NCBI GenBank assembly: GCA_042576225.1
Contig: JBHPCA010000006.1
Location: 1-44,596 of the forward strand
DNA: 44,596 nt
Reading direction: 5' to 3'
Source: GWF2-30-66 sp042576225
Lineage (GTDB): Bacteria > Babelota > Babeliae > Babelales > Vermiphilaceae
A program made the translations under genes and the position numbers. This document shows, in pieces, positions 1-8,184 of the stretch (position 1 is the stretch's first letter; each line of letters starts with the position of its first letter). Under the pieces are notes generated by a model. It was not told where the DNA came from. It worked only from the letters and a program-made list of their open reading frames with translations, and ran no database searches.

Positions 1-246
1 GAGAATCTTTTTTTGAGTTATTCTTTCGTGGTTTATTAATTTTCGGATAAGCTCTAAGTTATTATAATAATCTTAAAAAATTAAAACTTCTTCTTTCTTT
101 ATTATATTTTTGACCAGCTGTTTTCTTTTAAACTCGGCAAAAAATTATTTCATAATGAAAAATATTGATTATTAATAATGCAATATAGTATTGTATTAGT
201 AAATAAAAGGCGGCAATGGAATTGTGGTTAGCAAGGGGGGATGTAA

Positions 247-1368
247 ATGGAAGGATTGAAACGAAAGGGCTTTATTTATCTAGTTTTGCTTAGTTTATGC
301 AGTGTTTGCGTGAATATCTGTGGTTCCCAACAGTGGACATGGAGTTATAAGAAAATATTTGATGAAAAAGAGTTCGTGGGGCATGGTTCTTGTAAAGAAG
401 TTATATTTTCCAAGAAAAATATAAAAAACTTTTCTCAGCTTATTTTTTCTTGGAATTCTGTGCGCCCGAGTGATGGCCATTTTTCCTTTTATGTAAAAAC
501 AAGAAATAGTGTGAGTAAAAAATGGAGTAGGTGGCATAAGATGATAGATTGGGGAAGTGGTATGCAAAAATCATATTTTAGTAAAGATGATGAGACTAAG
601 TATGTATATGTAAGACTGGAGACAGGATCTGTCAATTTAGCTGATGCGTTTACCATAAAAATAGAATCTTGTAACGATGTTCATCTTGAGCTTTTAAAAT
701 CTGTCTGTGTCTGCACTTCTGATTTTAATAAATTTAAGCCAGAAAAAATTGATGCACGTGTGTTGCATTTGAAATCTATTCACATCAGGCAGGTTCCAAA
801 AATATCGCAAAGAACGTTAAATCACCCGCATACATCAAGAATATGTTCACCAACCTCTTGTAGTATGCTTGTTGGTTATTTTAGTAAAGAAAAAATAGAT
901 GCAGCCATGTTTGCCGATACGGTGTTTGATCATGGCTTAAGGGCGTATGGAAGCTGGCCGTTTAATGTTGCAGAGTTGTATGGGCGTTGTAATACGTGTT
1001 GTAATACGTGTTGTAATAAGTGCTGTGATGTGAGCTGTGATGTGAGCTGTGCGTGTACTTTATTTTTTTACATCCAACGAATGAATTCTTTTGTAGATTT
1101 GCACAAAAAATTACTCAAAAAAATTCCTGTAGTGGTGAGCGTGAGGGGGAAGCTTACTGGGGCGCCAAAAGCATATAACGGGGGGCACTTAATGGTTGTT
1201 GTTGGTTGGGATGCAAAGAGAGGAACCGTTATTTGCCATGATCCGGCATTTTATTCTGATAAATCTACGCGTGTTGCATACCCGTTAGACACGTTTTTAA
1301 AGGGCTGGGAGAGATCCCATAGGTTAGCGTATGTCGCAGATGTTATAGATGAAAATTATATAAAATAA
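247..1368 (+). CDS. Secreted C39-like cysteine peptidase with Cys-rich insert
   Basis: The 373-residue product begins with a short charged segment and a hydrophobic stretch (about residues 8-25), so it is probably exported. The C-terminal half follows the peptidase C39-like (papain-fold) pattern: the Cys segment ICSPTSCSML (Cys200), the GSWPFN segment near 235, NGGHLMVVVGWD (His314) and CHDPAF (Asp332) give a plausible Cys-His-Asp triad. Family members cleave peptides; the natural substrate here is unknown. Residues 248-270 are a Cys-rich block encoded by a 12-bp tandem repeat, inserted where relatives continue directly into the next helix. A strong AAGGGGGG ribosome site sits just before the ATG. 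It is followed closely by a small exported protein and NamZ, which suggests a role at the cell wall or in secreted protein processing (inference). Confidence 0.75.
   Translation: MEGLKRKGFIYLVLLSLCSVCVNICGSQQWTWSYKKIFDEKEFVGHGSCKEVIFSKKNIKNFSQLIFSWNSVRPSDGHFSFYVKTRNSVSKKWSRWHKMIDWGSGMQKSYFSKDDETKYVYVRLETGSVNLADAFTIKIESCNDVHLELLKSVCVCTSDFNKFKPEKIDARVLHLKSIHIRQVPKISQRTLNHPHTSRICSPTSCSMLVGYFSKEKIDAAMFADTVFDHGLRAYGSWPFNVAELYGRCNTCCNTCCNKCCDVSCDVSCACTLFFYIQRMNSFVDLHKKLLKKIPVVVSVRGKLTGAPKAYNGGHLMVVVGWDAKRGTVICHDPAFYSDKSTRVAYPLDTFLKGWERSHRLAYVADVIDENYIK
988..1059 (+). repeat. 12-bp in-frame tandem repeat coding CNTC/CDVS units
   Basis: Six 12-bp units lie head to tail inside the C39-like peptidase gene. 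Units 1 and 2 are identical (TGTAATACGTGT), unit 3 differs slightly, units 4 and 5 are identical (TGTGATGTGAGC), and unit 6 is degenerate. Each keeps the frame, so copy-number change would alter the protein by four residues without breaking it. Confidence 0.85.
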
Positions 1369-1382
1369 AAAAGGGGGAACTA

Positions 1383-1949
1383 ATGAAGAAGTTTGTAAAG
1401 TTATGCGTAATACTCTTGGTTGGATGCGCATTTACTGTATATGCAAGAACGTTAAATCAGATCATTAAAATATCGCATCATAAGGGTGTGAATTTGAAAG
1501 TTTCAAGTGATAAAAGTGGAGATATTCAGCTTGGTAACGTGATTTTTTATTTTTCACAAAAACCGATTGTTAATTTTGTACCTGAGCGAGAAAAGGGTGG
1601 TAAAACTGTAAAAAAAGTATTTATTTTTCCCTACGCAGAAATAAAAGACAAAAAATGGGTACAAAAAATTAACGATGAACGATTGAATGCATATAAGCTT
1701 AACATAGAAAAAATAAACAAACCTATAAAGGGTGTTAAGTTTACGTTTACGTATAATCCTCAAGAAGTAGTATTCGATTACAAATTTTTTGATTCTATGA
1801 GCGACTGTAAAGGTGTTGTATTTAATTTTTATAACAAAAATATAGTAAACAAACTCAAATATCTTGACGACAGGGTCTTGAGGATCGTTTGCAATGATAT
1901 TATATGCTTTGATTTGATGAAAAATACTTTTTTTAGAAGGGAGTTATAA
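1383..1949 (+). CDS. Small exported protein of unknown function
   Basis: I do not recognise this 188-residue protein. It opens with a classic export signal (MKKFVKLCVILLVGC). LVGC at residues 12-15 matches a lipobox, so it may be a lipoprotein; cleavage after VYA at about residue 21 by signal peptidase I is the alternative. The mature part is Lys-rich and looks beta-strand rich, with alternating hydrophobic segments, and shows no catalytic motif. A GGGGG ribosome site lies just before the ATG. It starts 14 bases after the C39-like peptidase gene, and its TAA stop shares one base with the ATG of the NamZ gene (TAATG), so the three are probably translated from one message. Confidence 0.7.
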   Translation: MKKFVKLCVILLVGCAFTVYARTLNQIIKISHHKGVNLKVSSDKSGDIQLGNVIFYFSQKPIVNFVPEREKGGKTVKKVFIFPYAEIKDKKWVQKINDERLNAYKLNIEKINKPIKGVKFTFTYNPQEVVFDYKFFDSMSDCKGVVFNFYNKNIVNKLKYLDDRVLRIVCNDIICFDLMKNTFFRREL

Positions 1950-3220
1950 TGGTGGTAAAGAAATTTGTATATTCAGCTCTTATTTTATTTGCAGTCATAT
2001 TTTTATCTCATAAACCTGCTACATATACCCAATACACACATAATACAAAGAACAATAGTGTATTTAGATTGGGGGTAGAAAACATCACAGAAAACTTTAT
2101 TAAAAAGTTTGCAGGTCTTAACATAGGGCTTATAACAAATCAAACCGGCAAAGATTTTAGAGGCAGAAGAAGTGTTGATATTCTTTTGAAAAAGGGCTTG
2201 AATATAAAGAAACTATTTACACCGGAGCATGGGATGAGTGGGATGATACACACGGACAAAAAAATTACCTCTTGTATTGATAAAAAAACGAGGATACAAA
2301 TAGTAACATTATATTCCCAGGGAAGAACCATAAAAATACAAGCTTCTATGGTAAAGGATATAGATATGCTGTTGTATGATATTCAGGATGCAGGAATGCG
2401 ACATTATACTTACATAACAACATTGTTTGAAGCAATGCAGTCGGCTGCAAAATGTAATAAATTATTTATTGTGCTTGATAGGCCAAATTTACTAGGGCCT
2501 CTTATGGATGGGCCATTAGTAGAGCCGCAGTATAAATCTGCGATCTCAATAGCTCCGATTGCTATGAGACATGGAATGACCGTTGGCGAGTTGGCCCTTT
2601 ATTTCAATAGGAATGTGCTATCAAAACCGGTAAAATTATATATAGTGAAGATGAGTAATTACAGGCGAGATAGCTATGCCAATAATAGGTTAACTACATT
2701 TTTATCTTCTGGGATTAGAAACTTAAATTCTTGTTACTGTTATAGTTTTTTAGGTGTATTGGGTGAAATACGGCCATTTAATATCGGACTTGGAACAAAA
2801 AGAAGATTTCAGTGCATTATGTTAAATGAAAAACTAAAATTTTCAAAAAATAATTGGAGTTCATTGCAGAAAATATTTCAATCGTTTGGGGTAAAAAGTT
2901 CTTTGTGTAAAAAGATAGGGACAAAAAATAATTTTACCGGTTTAGCTCTTAATGTAAAAGATATGTATAAGTTACAGTCATTTAATCTTTTGGTGAGTAT
3001 AATAAGTTTTTTTAAACAAGCTGGTTTGAATATGAAGTTTTCTAAAATGTTTGATTTGGCAGTTGGAACAGGTAAAGTAAGAGAATTTTTTGAGGGGAAA
3101 CGTGATAAAAAAGCATTAAAGCATTTTGTGGATATGAATTTAAATATATTTTATAAAAAAGCATCACGTTGTTTTTTATATAAGCCGTCCCCAAAAGCTT
3201 CTGTGCTAAAAATTTCTTAA
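1949..3220 (+). CDS. namZ: NamZ-type exo-beta-N-acetylmuramidase (DUF1343)
   Basis: The 423-residue protein has an N-terminal export signal (hydrophobic residues about 6-20) and then the DUF1343 fold. Recognisable family motifs are GLITNQTG (60-67), LFTPEHG (89-95), LLYDIQDAGMRHYTY (141-155) and LDRPN...DGP (176-189). The characterised member from Bacillus removes terminal N-acetylmuramic acid from peptidoglycan fragments, so this enzyme most likely takes part in wall turnover outside the inner membrane. It is the third gene of a tight operon, overlapping the previous stop by one base, behind a C39-like peptidase and a small exported protein. The family call is firm; the exact substrate is inferred. 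No frameshift or missing block is visible. Confidence 0.85.
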   Translation: MVVKKFVYSALILFAVIFLSHKPATYTQYTHNTKNNSVFRLGVENITENFIKKFAGLNIGLITNQTGKDFRGRRSVDILLKKGLNIKKLFTPEHGMSGMIHTDKKITSCIDKKTRIQIVTLYSQGRTIKIQASMVKDIDMLLYDIQDAGMRHYTYITTLFEAMQSAAKCNKLFIVLDRPNLLGPLMDGPLVEPQYKSAISIAPIAMRHGMTVGELALYFNRNVLSKPVKLYIVKMSNYRRDSYANNRLTTFLSSGIRNLNSCYCYSFLGVLGEIRPFNIGLGTKRRFQCIMLNEKLKFSKNNWSSLQKIFQSFGVKSSLCKKIGTKNNFTGLALNVKDMYKLQSFNLLVSIISFFKQAGLNMKFSKMFDLAVGTGKVREFFEGKRDKKALKHFVDMNLNIFYKKASRCFLYKPSPKASVLKIS

Positions 3221-3454
3221 GCTCTTCTCAGGAAAATGTTTTGCCAAAAAATCGCCATTAAAACTTGAATTCTTAAGATAACCACTTTTTGGTTTGTATA
3301 TAAATTTTAAATTACCTAAAATTCTGGTAGATTATTAACAAAAGAATTAGGAGCCACAGTAATGTTGATTTTTTTGCCAGGGGTTCTTTTTTCTTTTTGC
3401 ATTGTTGAGACAATGTTGAGACAATTATTGGTATAAAAATTGTGCTTATAACTA
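3221..3454. other. Intergenic region before dnaA; no convincing oriC
   Basis: This 234-base AT-rich gap separates namZ from dnaA. It has an 11-bp direct repeat (TGTTGAGACAA at 3403-3413 and 3414-3424) followed by TATAAA at 3432. I found no clear DnaA boxes; the nearest is TTATTAACA near 3331, with two mismatches. The repeat could be a promoter or autoregulatory site, but the spacing to the putative -10 is not canonical. Confidence 0.4.
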
Positions 3455-4909
3455 TTGAGAATATACGTGTTGCAGGGAATTTGGGAAGATTTTTTAAAAA
3501 TTGCGAAAGAGGAAGCAGGTAGTCGGGTTGTTGATACCTGGTTCAAAGCTGTTTCTTTATATGAGTGGGATTCTCTTAATAAAGTAGTGTATTTGCGTGC
3601 CCCAAATACATTTGTAAAAGATTGGATTTCAAGTAACTATGCTCCACTTGTAACGCTTCATCTTGGCAGACTTTTAAGTGTTGAGAATTTAAAGGTCGTG
3701 TTGATGGATGGAGGTAAAAAAAATGGGAGTCCAAGTTATACAGGTGGTATGGATAGCAAGAGCGGGAGTAGTGACTTAAATGGTATTGAAAATAAAGGGC
3801 TTAAAGAGGCAAGTTCAACGACACTTGTGCCGGCAAAACTTGATAGGACAAAGACATCTTTAGTGAAAAAAACAACCTATAAAAAACGTTGTCATATTAA
3901 TGCAAGCTTTCATTTTGATAATTTTGTTGCAGGGCCAAGCAATTCTTTGGCAAAAGCGGCGGCGCAGGCAATTACCGATAAGCCTGGTACTTTATATAAC
4001 CCTTTATTTATTTATGGCGATTCTGGTCTTGGTAAAACCCATTTATTGCATGCAGTGGGAAACAGTATAAAAAAGAAAAACAAAAACATGTCTATTTTAT
4101 ATCAGACTGCAGATAGATTTGTGAATGAGTTTATAAATGCGATACGGTTTGACAAAATTCATAAGTTTCAGACAAAATACCAAAATATTGATGTGTTGCT
4201 CATAGACGATATTCAGTTTATTTCTAATAAAGAACAGACGCAAGAAGCGTTTTTCCATATTTTTAATGTGTTATATGATTCTCATAAACAGATTGTGTTC
4301 TCAAGCGATACTTTCCCAAATAATATTTCTGGTTTAGCAGAAAGATTAAGATCCAGGTTGGGTTGTGGTCTGGTTACCGATATACATACGCCATCTTTAG
4401 AGACTAAGGTAGCGATTTTAAAAAAGAAGGCCAAGCTTAACAATCAAGAATTAAGTGACGAGATCGCCTATTTTGTTGCTTCTTTAGTAGATTCTAATAT
4501 TAGAGAGCTTGAAGGGGCGCTTATACGAGTAACGGCTTTTGCTTCTTTGACTAACCAGCCATTGTCGATTGAACTTGCAAAAAAAGTATTGAGTAGGTCG
4601 CAGGAGAACAAGAAAAAGACAGTTGATTTTGACGATGTAGCTCAATCTGTTTGTAAGTATTATAGGTTTTCTCTTAGTGATCTTAAATCCAAAAAAAGAA
4701 AAAGGGATTTGTCTTTTGCCAGACAGGTTGCAATGTTTCTTATGAAAAAACTTACTTGTAAGTCATTGCGAGAAATTGGTGCGTTTTTAGGAGGGCGTGA
4801 TCATTCGACGGTGTTGCATGCGATAGAAAAAATTGAGAAAAAGTTACAGGAAAATAAAATATTTAAAATTACACTTGAGAATATTGAGAGAGCGACAAAA
4901 GGGGGGTGA
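3455..4909 (+). CDS. dnaA: Chromosomal replication initiator DnaA
   Basis: DnaA is the ATP-dependent protein that opens the replication origin and loads the helicase. All four domains are visible in 484 residues: an N-terminal domain I (IWEDFLKIA...), a Gly/Ser-rich linker (about 86-145), the AAA+ core starting near FDNFVAG (154) with Walker A GDSGLGKTH (188-196) and Walker B VLLIDDIQF (247-255), and the C-terminal DNA-binding domain with the signature GRDHSTVLHAIEKIEKK. The start is uncertain. The outermost candidate is TTG at 3455; GTG 3467 and TTG 3470 also precede the conserved LQGIWEDFL, and none has a good ribosome site. dnaN and other usual dnaA neighbours are absent. Confidence 0.95.
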   Translation: MRIYVLQGIWEDFLKIAKEEAGSRVVDTWFKAVSLYEWDSLNKVVYLRAPNTFVKDWISSNYAPLVTLHLGRLLSVENLKVVLMDGGKKNGSPSYTGGMDSKSGSSDLNGIENKGLKEASSTTLVPAKLDRTKTSLVKKTTYKKRCHINASFHFDNFVAGPSNSLAKAAAQAITDKPGTLYNPLFIYGDSGLGKTHLLHAVGNSIKKKNKNMSILYQTADRFVNEFINAIRFDKIHKFQTKYQNIDVLLIDDIQFISNKEQTQEAFFHIFNVLYDSHKQIVFSSDTFPNNISGLAERLRSRLGCGLVTDIHTPSLETKVAILKKKAKLNNQELSDEIAYFVASLVDSNIRELEGALIRVTAFASLTNQPLSIELAKKVLSRSQENKKKTVDFDDVAQSVCKYYRFSLSDLKSKKRKRDLSFARQVAMFLMKKLTCKSLREIGAFLGGRDHSTVLHAIEKIEKKLQENKIFKITLENIERATKGG

Positions 4910-4924
4910 GGCCTAATTATTTAT

Positions 4925-6058
4925 TTATATTTTTTTATACCGTTCTTTTTTAGTCTTGAAAAACATGTCATTTAAACACTTTATAGCCAATCTGTAGTAC
5001 CAAGAAAAGTAGTTTTCAAATTGTTCTCCTTCTTGGAGGCCGACAATTGAGGGGAAATGCTCAGTATCAATAATAACAAGTTTATTGGTTTTTTTTTCGA
5101 GTAAGAAGTTGTCTATATGAGGGTCTATGCGTGTACCGAGAGAATTGCATAACGACATGCATTTTTTCCGTGCTTCTTTGTCAAATAGAGAGAACGTTGA
5201 ATGTTTTAATCTTATAGCGTCTGCAATAACACAATAGGTCCCAGGTATTATGGTTTTAATCTCTGTGTCAGCTATAAAGTTTGTGCCGATTAATTCTATA
5301 TTTTTACTGTTTTTGGGTATCCAGTACCATTTACGAGGTGTTTCTATCTCGTTTGTCCACTTTGGGGTCTGAGCGAGTATCTTTTTTATGTTATGTAAAT
5401 TTTTGACTCGTGTAAATCCAAGTAGATGTCGATTTATACCACCGCCCATATTAAAGAAGAAAATTGGGTAAAATCCTTTTGAATAGGGGCGGACAAAATT
5501 TTTGGGATTTTCCATAAATACTTTTACGACAAACGGGTAATTTTTAAATTTTAAAATTAAAAGGCCAGATCTTTTTCTTCTGTTAAAATTGCTTTTTCTC
5601 AAAATGTCAAAATGGGTATATCGTCGTTCTTTGTCTCTAATCTCAGTAAATAGGTGCTCTAAATACTGCTCAAGCTCTTGTCTTATAGTATGTTTATTTA
5701 TATCATATCGATGTGTTATTTTTTCGGGTAACATATTTTTGTAAAAGAAATCTTTGTCAAATGTTTTGAATATTGGGTCTATTTCAAGTTGTGTGCTTGC
5801 AATGGAATATTTTTTTGAGCCAGATCTAGTTGCTTGAGATGTATTTTTGGTTGCCCTATTATTTTTATTAAGGGAACTATTTATTTTTGCATAGCCTGTA
5901 GCAGGCTTATTTGTCCACCAGACCGTTATTTTGGGTTTTCTTTGGTAGCTTTTTCTTAATATGCTTCTGCTTTTTATAAAATTGTTTATTGATAGCAAAA
6001 ATAAAAATATTATTATAGAAAATATGTTTTTTTTGTGTAGGGGGTTTACTAAGCTCAT
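4925..6058 (-). CDS. Membrane-anchored protein with kinase-like catalytic motifs
   Basis: I start this gene at ATG 6058 (377 residues), which puts a signal-anchor helix (KKNIFSIIIFLFLLSINNF) near the N-terminus; a TTG at 6100 would add 14 residues. After a basic, Ser/Asn-rich linker, the C-terminal half carries an atypical kinase pattern: FVVKVF with a candidate ATP-binding Lys (179), then RIDPHIDNFLLEK with Asp312 and Asn317 spaced as in catalytic loops (D-x4-N), then LVIIDTEHF with Asp331 where the metal-binding Asp would be. This resembles aminoglycoside-phosphotransferase or protein-kinase-like folds. There is no glycine-rich loop I can place with confidence, so activity and substrate are unknown. 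It converges with dnaA across a 15-base gap. Confidence 0.6.
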   Translation of the reverse strand: MSLVNPLHKKNIFSIIIFLFLLSINNFIKSRSILRKSYQRKPKITVWWTNKPATGYAKINSSLNKNNRATKNTSQATRSGSKKYSIASTQLEIDPIFKTFDKDFFYKNMLPEKITHRYDINKHTIRQELEQYLEHLFTEIRDKERRYTHFDILRKSNFNRRKRSGLLILKFKNYPFVVKVFMENPKNFVRPYSKGFYPIFFFNMGGGINRHLLGFTRVKNLHNIKKILAQTPKWTNEIETPRKWYWIPKNSKNIELIGTNFIADTEIKTIIPGTYCVIADAIRLKHSTFSLFDKEARKKCMSLCNSLGTRIDPHIDNFLLEKKTNKLVIIDTEHFPSIVGLQEGEQFENYFSWYYRLAIKCLNDMFFKTKKERYKKI

Positions 6059-6360
6059 TACCTTTGTTAACACCTTTGTCAATTTTGTAAACAGTGCCAA
6101 TTTTCACATATCGTGAACTTTAAGCTTCCCCTCTTTTTGGTTACTAAGATTATCGCAAATACATCTTTTTATGTCAAAGAGTTTTTTACCCCGGTAATTT
6201 GCGTTCTTTACGAAAATTTTGCTTAAGTATGTTTTGTTTATTGAAGTTGGAGATCAACTGTTGTATGTTTGTTAATAAGAAGGGCAATGAAAAGTAACGT
6301 AAAAAAGGATGTTTAGTAAGAGGTGTATGAGGCGTAATAAGTAAATAAAAGGGGCGAAAA

Positions 6361-6909
6361 ATGGAAAGAGATGACTCGAAGGTAAGGCAAAAACGCTTAC
6401 TTCATGAATTAAGCATGATTCCAAAAAAAATATTATCTTTACACGGACGGGAGAATGTAACAGAATTTGTGTTGCACGATCTATCGCATAAAAGCTGTTT
6501 TAATTTAAATAAAGCAGCCTATTTTGTTAATAACCCAGATTTTAACTGCTTGAAAGGCGTTGCCGGAATTTCTACACAAGAGATTCCCCAGGGACTTTGG
6601 CAAAATATATGGGATCAGAACGAGATGTTTAGCACATATATGAGAAACTCGCCGTTTAACAGGAAAGTTAGAAATTTTTCTCAGTGTAGCCTGGAGTGTA
6701 GCCTAGAAGGTGAGAATGCTCCACATAATGAGGTCATAGAGAGTGTTTCAAGAAAATTAGGCATAGAAAATCCTGATTATTTTTCATTAGATATGAAGCA
6801 TGGCAACCATGGTCTTTTTGTGTTTGAAAAAAATGATCTTCAAGACAAAGGACTCAAAGAGCATTTACTTAATGGAGTGTCTTTGTTAGGGTTTTGCCCA
6901 ATTTTTTAG
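6361..6909 (+). CDS. Hypothetical protein, 182 residues
   Basis: I do not recognise this protein. It has no signal peptide or membrane segment, so it is probably cytoplasmic. It is mixed charged and hydrophobic, with several Asn- and His-containing loops (HDLSHKSCFN, MKHGNHGLFVFEKNDL). A 12-bp duplication at 6685-6708 gives the doubled CSLECSLE. The ATG is preceded by AAAAGGGGCG, a good ribosome site. Its end overlaps the end of the convergent pgk gene by four bases. The 260-base region upstream holds no gene; it is AT-rich and I see no strong promoter. Confidence 0.55.
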   Translation: MERDDSKVRQKRLLHELSMIPKKILSLHGRENVTEFVLHDLSHKSCFNLNKAAYFVNNPDFNCLKGVAGISTQEIPQGLWQNIWDQNEMFSTYMRNSPFNRKVRNFSQCSLECSLEGENAPHNEVIESVSRKLGIENPDYFSLDMKHGNHGLFVFEKNDLQDKGLKEHLLNGVSLLGFCPIF

Positions 6910-8177
6910 CCTTTTTTTTGGCTTATTTGGTGATCTTTACTTTGAAATATTGCAAGCCCAGGAAGTTTTTGGTTGCTAAAAAAAGTAAGTGTCGCCCCGC
7001 CTCCAGTAGATAAATAGTCTATGTTTTGAGCAGCCCCCGTCAGGTACGCAATTGCAACAGAATCACCGCCACTAATGACCGAAAAAATACCTCTTTTTCC
7101 CATAGCCTTAAACATTTTCATTGTGCCTTGTAATGTTTTTATATTTTTTATATTTCCCGGAGCGCCATTAAAAAACACAGTTTTTGAATTACTTATAATT
7201 TCTGTAAACTTTTTAGTTGTTTTTGGCCCGATAGAGACGCCCACAAAACCATCAGGAATCTCATTTTTATCTATTATAGAAATGGGTCCTTCAAAGCTAT
7301 CTTTTGCTACTATATAATCAACTGGATACACTATTTTTACTTTTTTATTTTTCGCTTTTCGCAATATTTTTGGAATTAATGGTAATAAGCTATCATCTAC
7401 TAAAGAGTTGCCAACCTGTTTACCTGCATATTTTAAAAAAGTAAAATTGATAGCTGGGCAGAGTAACACTTTATCCACTTTATCTAAAACATACTGAATT
7501 AAAGGCAATTTTGTGTCTACTTTACCTCCACCAATAATACATGTAAATTTTTTGTGTTCTCTTGCGCAAAGTTTTTCAAGCATATGCAATTCATGCTCTA
7601 CTAACAAGCCCAGAAATATGTTTTGCTTGCCAAATAATTCTGGCACAAGGGTAATAGAAGTATCTTCTCTGTGCAAAACTCCAAAGGCGTCATTAACATA
7701 ATAATCCCCTAGTTGCGTTAGTTTTTGAGCAAATTCAGGTGCAAATTTTTTGTTTTTTTCGCCTTTAAAAAATCTCAAATTTTCGAGCAACAAAATATTA
7801 TGCCTTTTAAAAATAGTAGCACTTTCTTGTATCGCTTTATCTAAATCCGGCTCAAATGATACTTTGTATCCATGTTTTTCAAACATTGGAAGCAATATTT
7901 CAGTAGATAGTGATTTATCAGGCTTTTTTGGATTAGACAAATGGGTAGCGACTACAATCTTAGCCCCTTTTTTAAGAAGCATTTGTATGGTCGGTAAAAT
8001 AGCCAAAAACTTATGATCGCTCAATATTTTTTGAGCTTTAGCTTTATTTTTATCTTGATTTATAATTGGTACATTTAGGTCTACTCTTAAAAAAACCTGC
8101 TTGTTTTTAAAATCTATTTTGTTTATTGCGTTACTCAAAAAAAATGTGTCTTTAATATTAATATTTTTATTACTCAT
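6906..8177 (-). CDS. pgk: Phosphoglycerate kinase
   Basis: PGK transfers phosphate from 1,3-bisphosphoglycerate to ADP in glycolysis, in the cytosol. Conserved segments include VFLRVDLNVP (28-37), LLENLRFFKGE (130-140), DYYVNDAFG (158-166), IIGGGKVDTKLP (214-225), SIGPKT and STGGGATL. Several normally strict motifs are altered: HLGRPKG reads HLSNPKK, the HAS after DAFG reads REDTS, and the usual NGPMGVFE reads NGAPGNIKN. I chose ATG 8177 (423 residues) because a GAGGGG ribosome site lies 10 bases upstream; an in-frame TTG at 8195 is unlikely. The site lies in the end of the LolC/E gene, whose stop is at 8185-8187, so the two are probably coupled. Confidence 0.93.
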   Translation of the reverse strand: MSNKNINIKDTFFLSNAINKIDFKNKQVFLRVDLNVPIINQDKNKAKAQKILSDHKFLAILPTIQMLLKKGAKIVVATHLSNPKKPDKSLSTEILLPMFEKHGYKVSFEPDLDKAIQESATIFKRHNILLLENLRFFKGEKNKKFAPEFAQKLTQLGDYYVNDAFGVLHREDTSITLVPELFGKQNIFLGLLVEHELHMLEKLCAREHKKFTCIIGGGKVDTKLPLIQYVLDKVDKVLLCPAINFTFLKYAGKQVGNSLVDDSLLPLIPKILRKAKNKKVKIVYPVDYIVAKDSFEGPISIIDKNEIPDGFVGVSIGPKTTKKFTEIISNSKTVFFNGAPGNIKNIKTLQGTMKMFKAMGKRGIFSVISGGDSVAIAYLTGAAQNIDYLSTGGGATLTFFSNQKLPGLAIFQSKDHQISQKKG

Positions 8178-8184
8178 TCTATTT

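Noticed and set aside
1..246. Promoter or RNA gene in the left end
   Set aside because: AT-rich sequence with TTGATT and TATAGT only 13 bases apart; no tRNA or structured RNA pattern found.
3221..3454. Replication origin next to dnaA
   Set aside because: No cluster of DnaA boxes and no dnaN nearby; only one weak box-like site and an 11-bp direct repeat.
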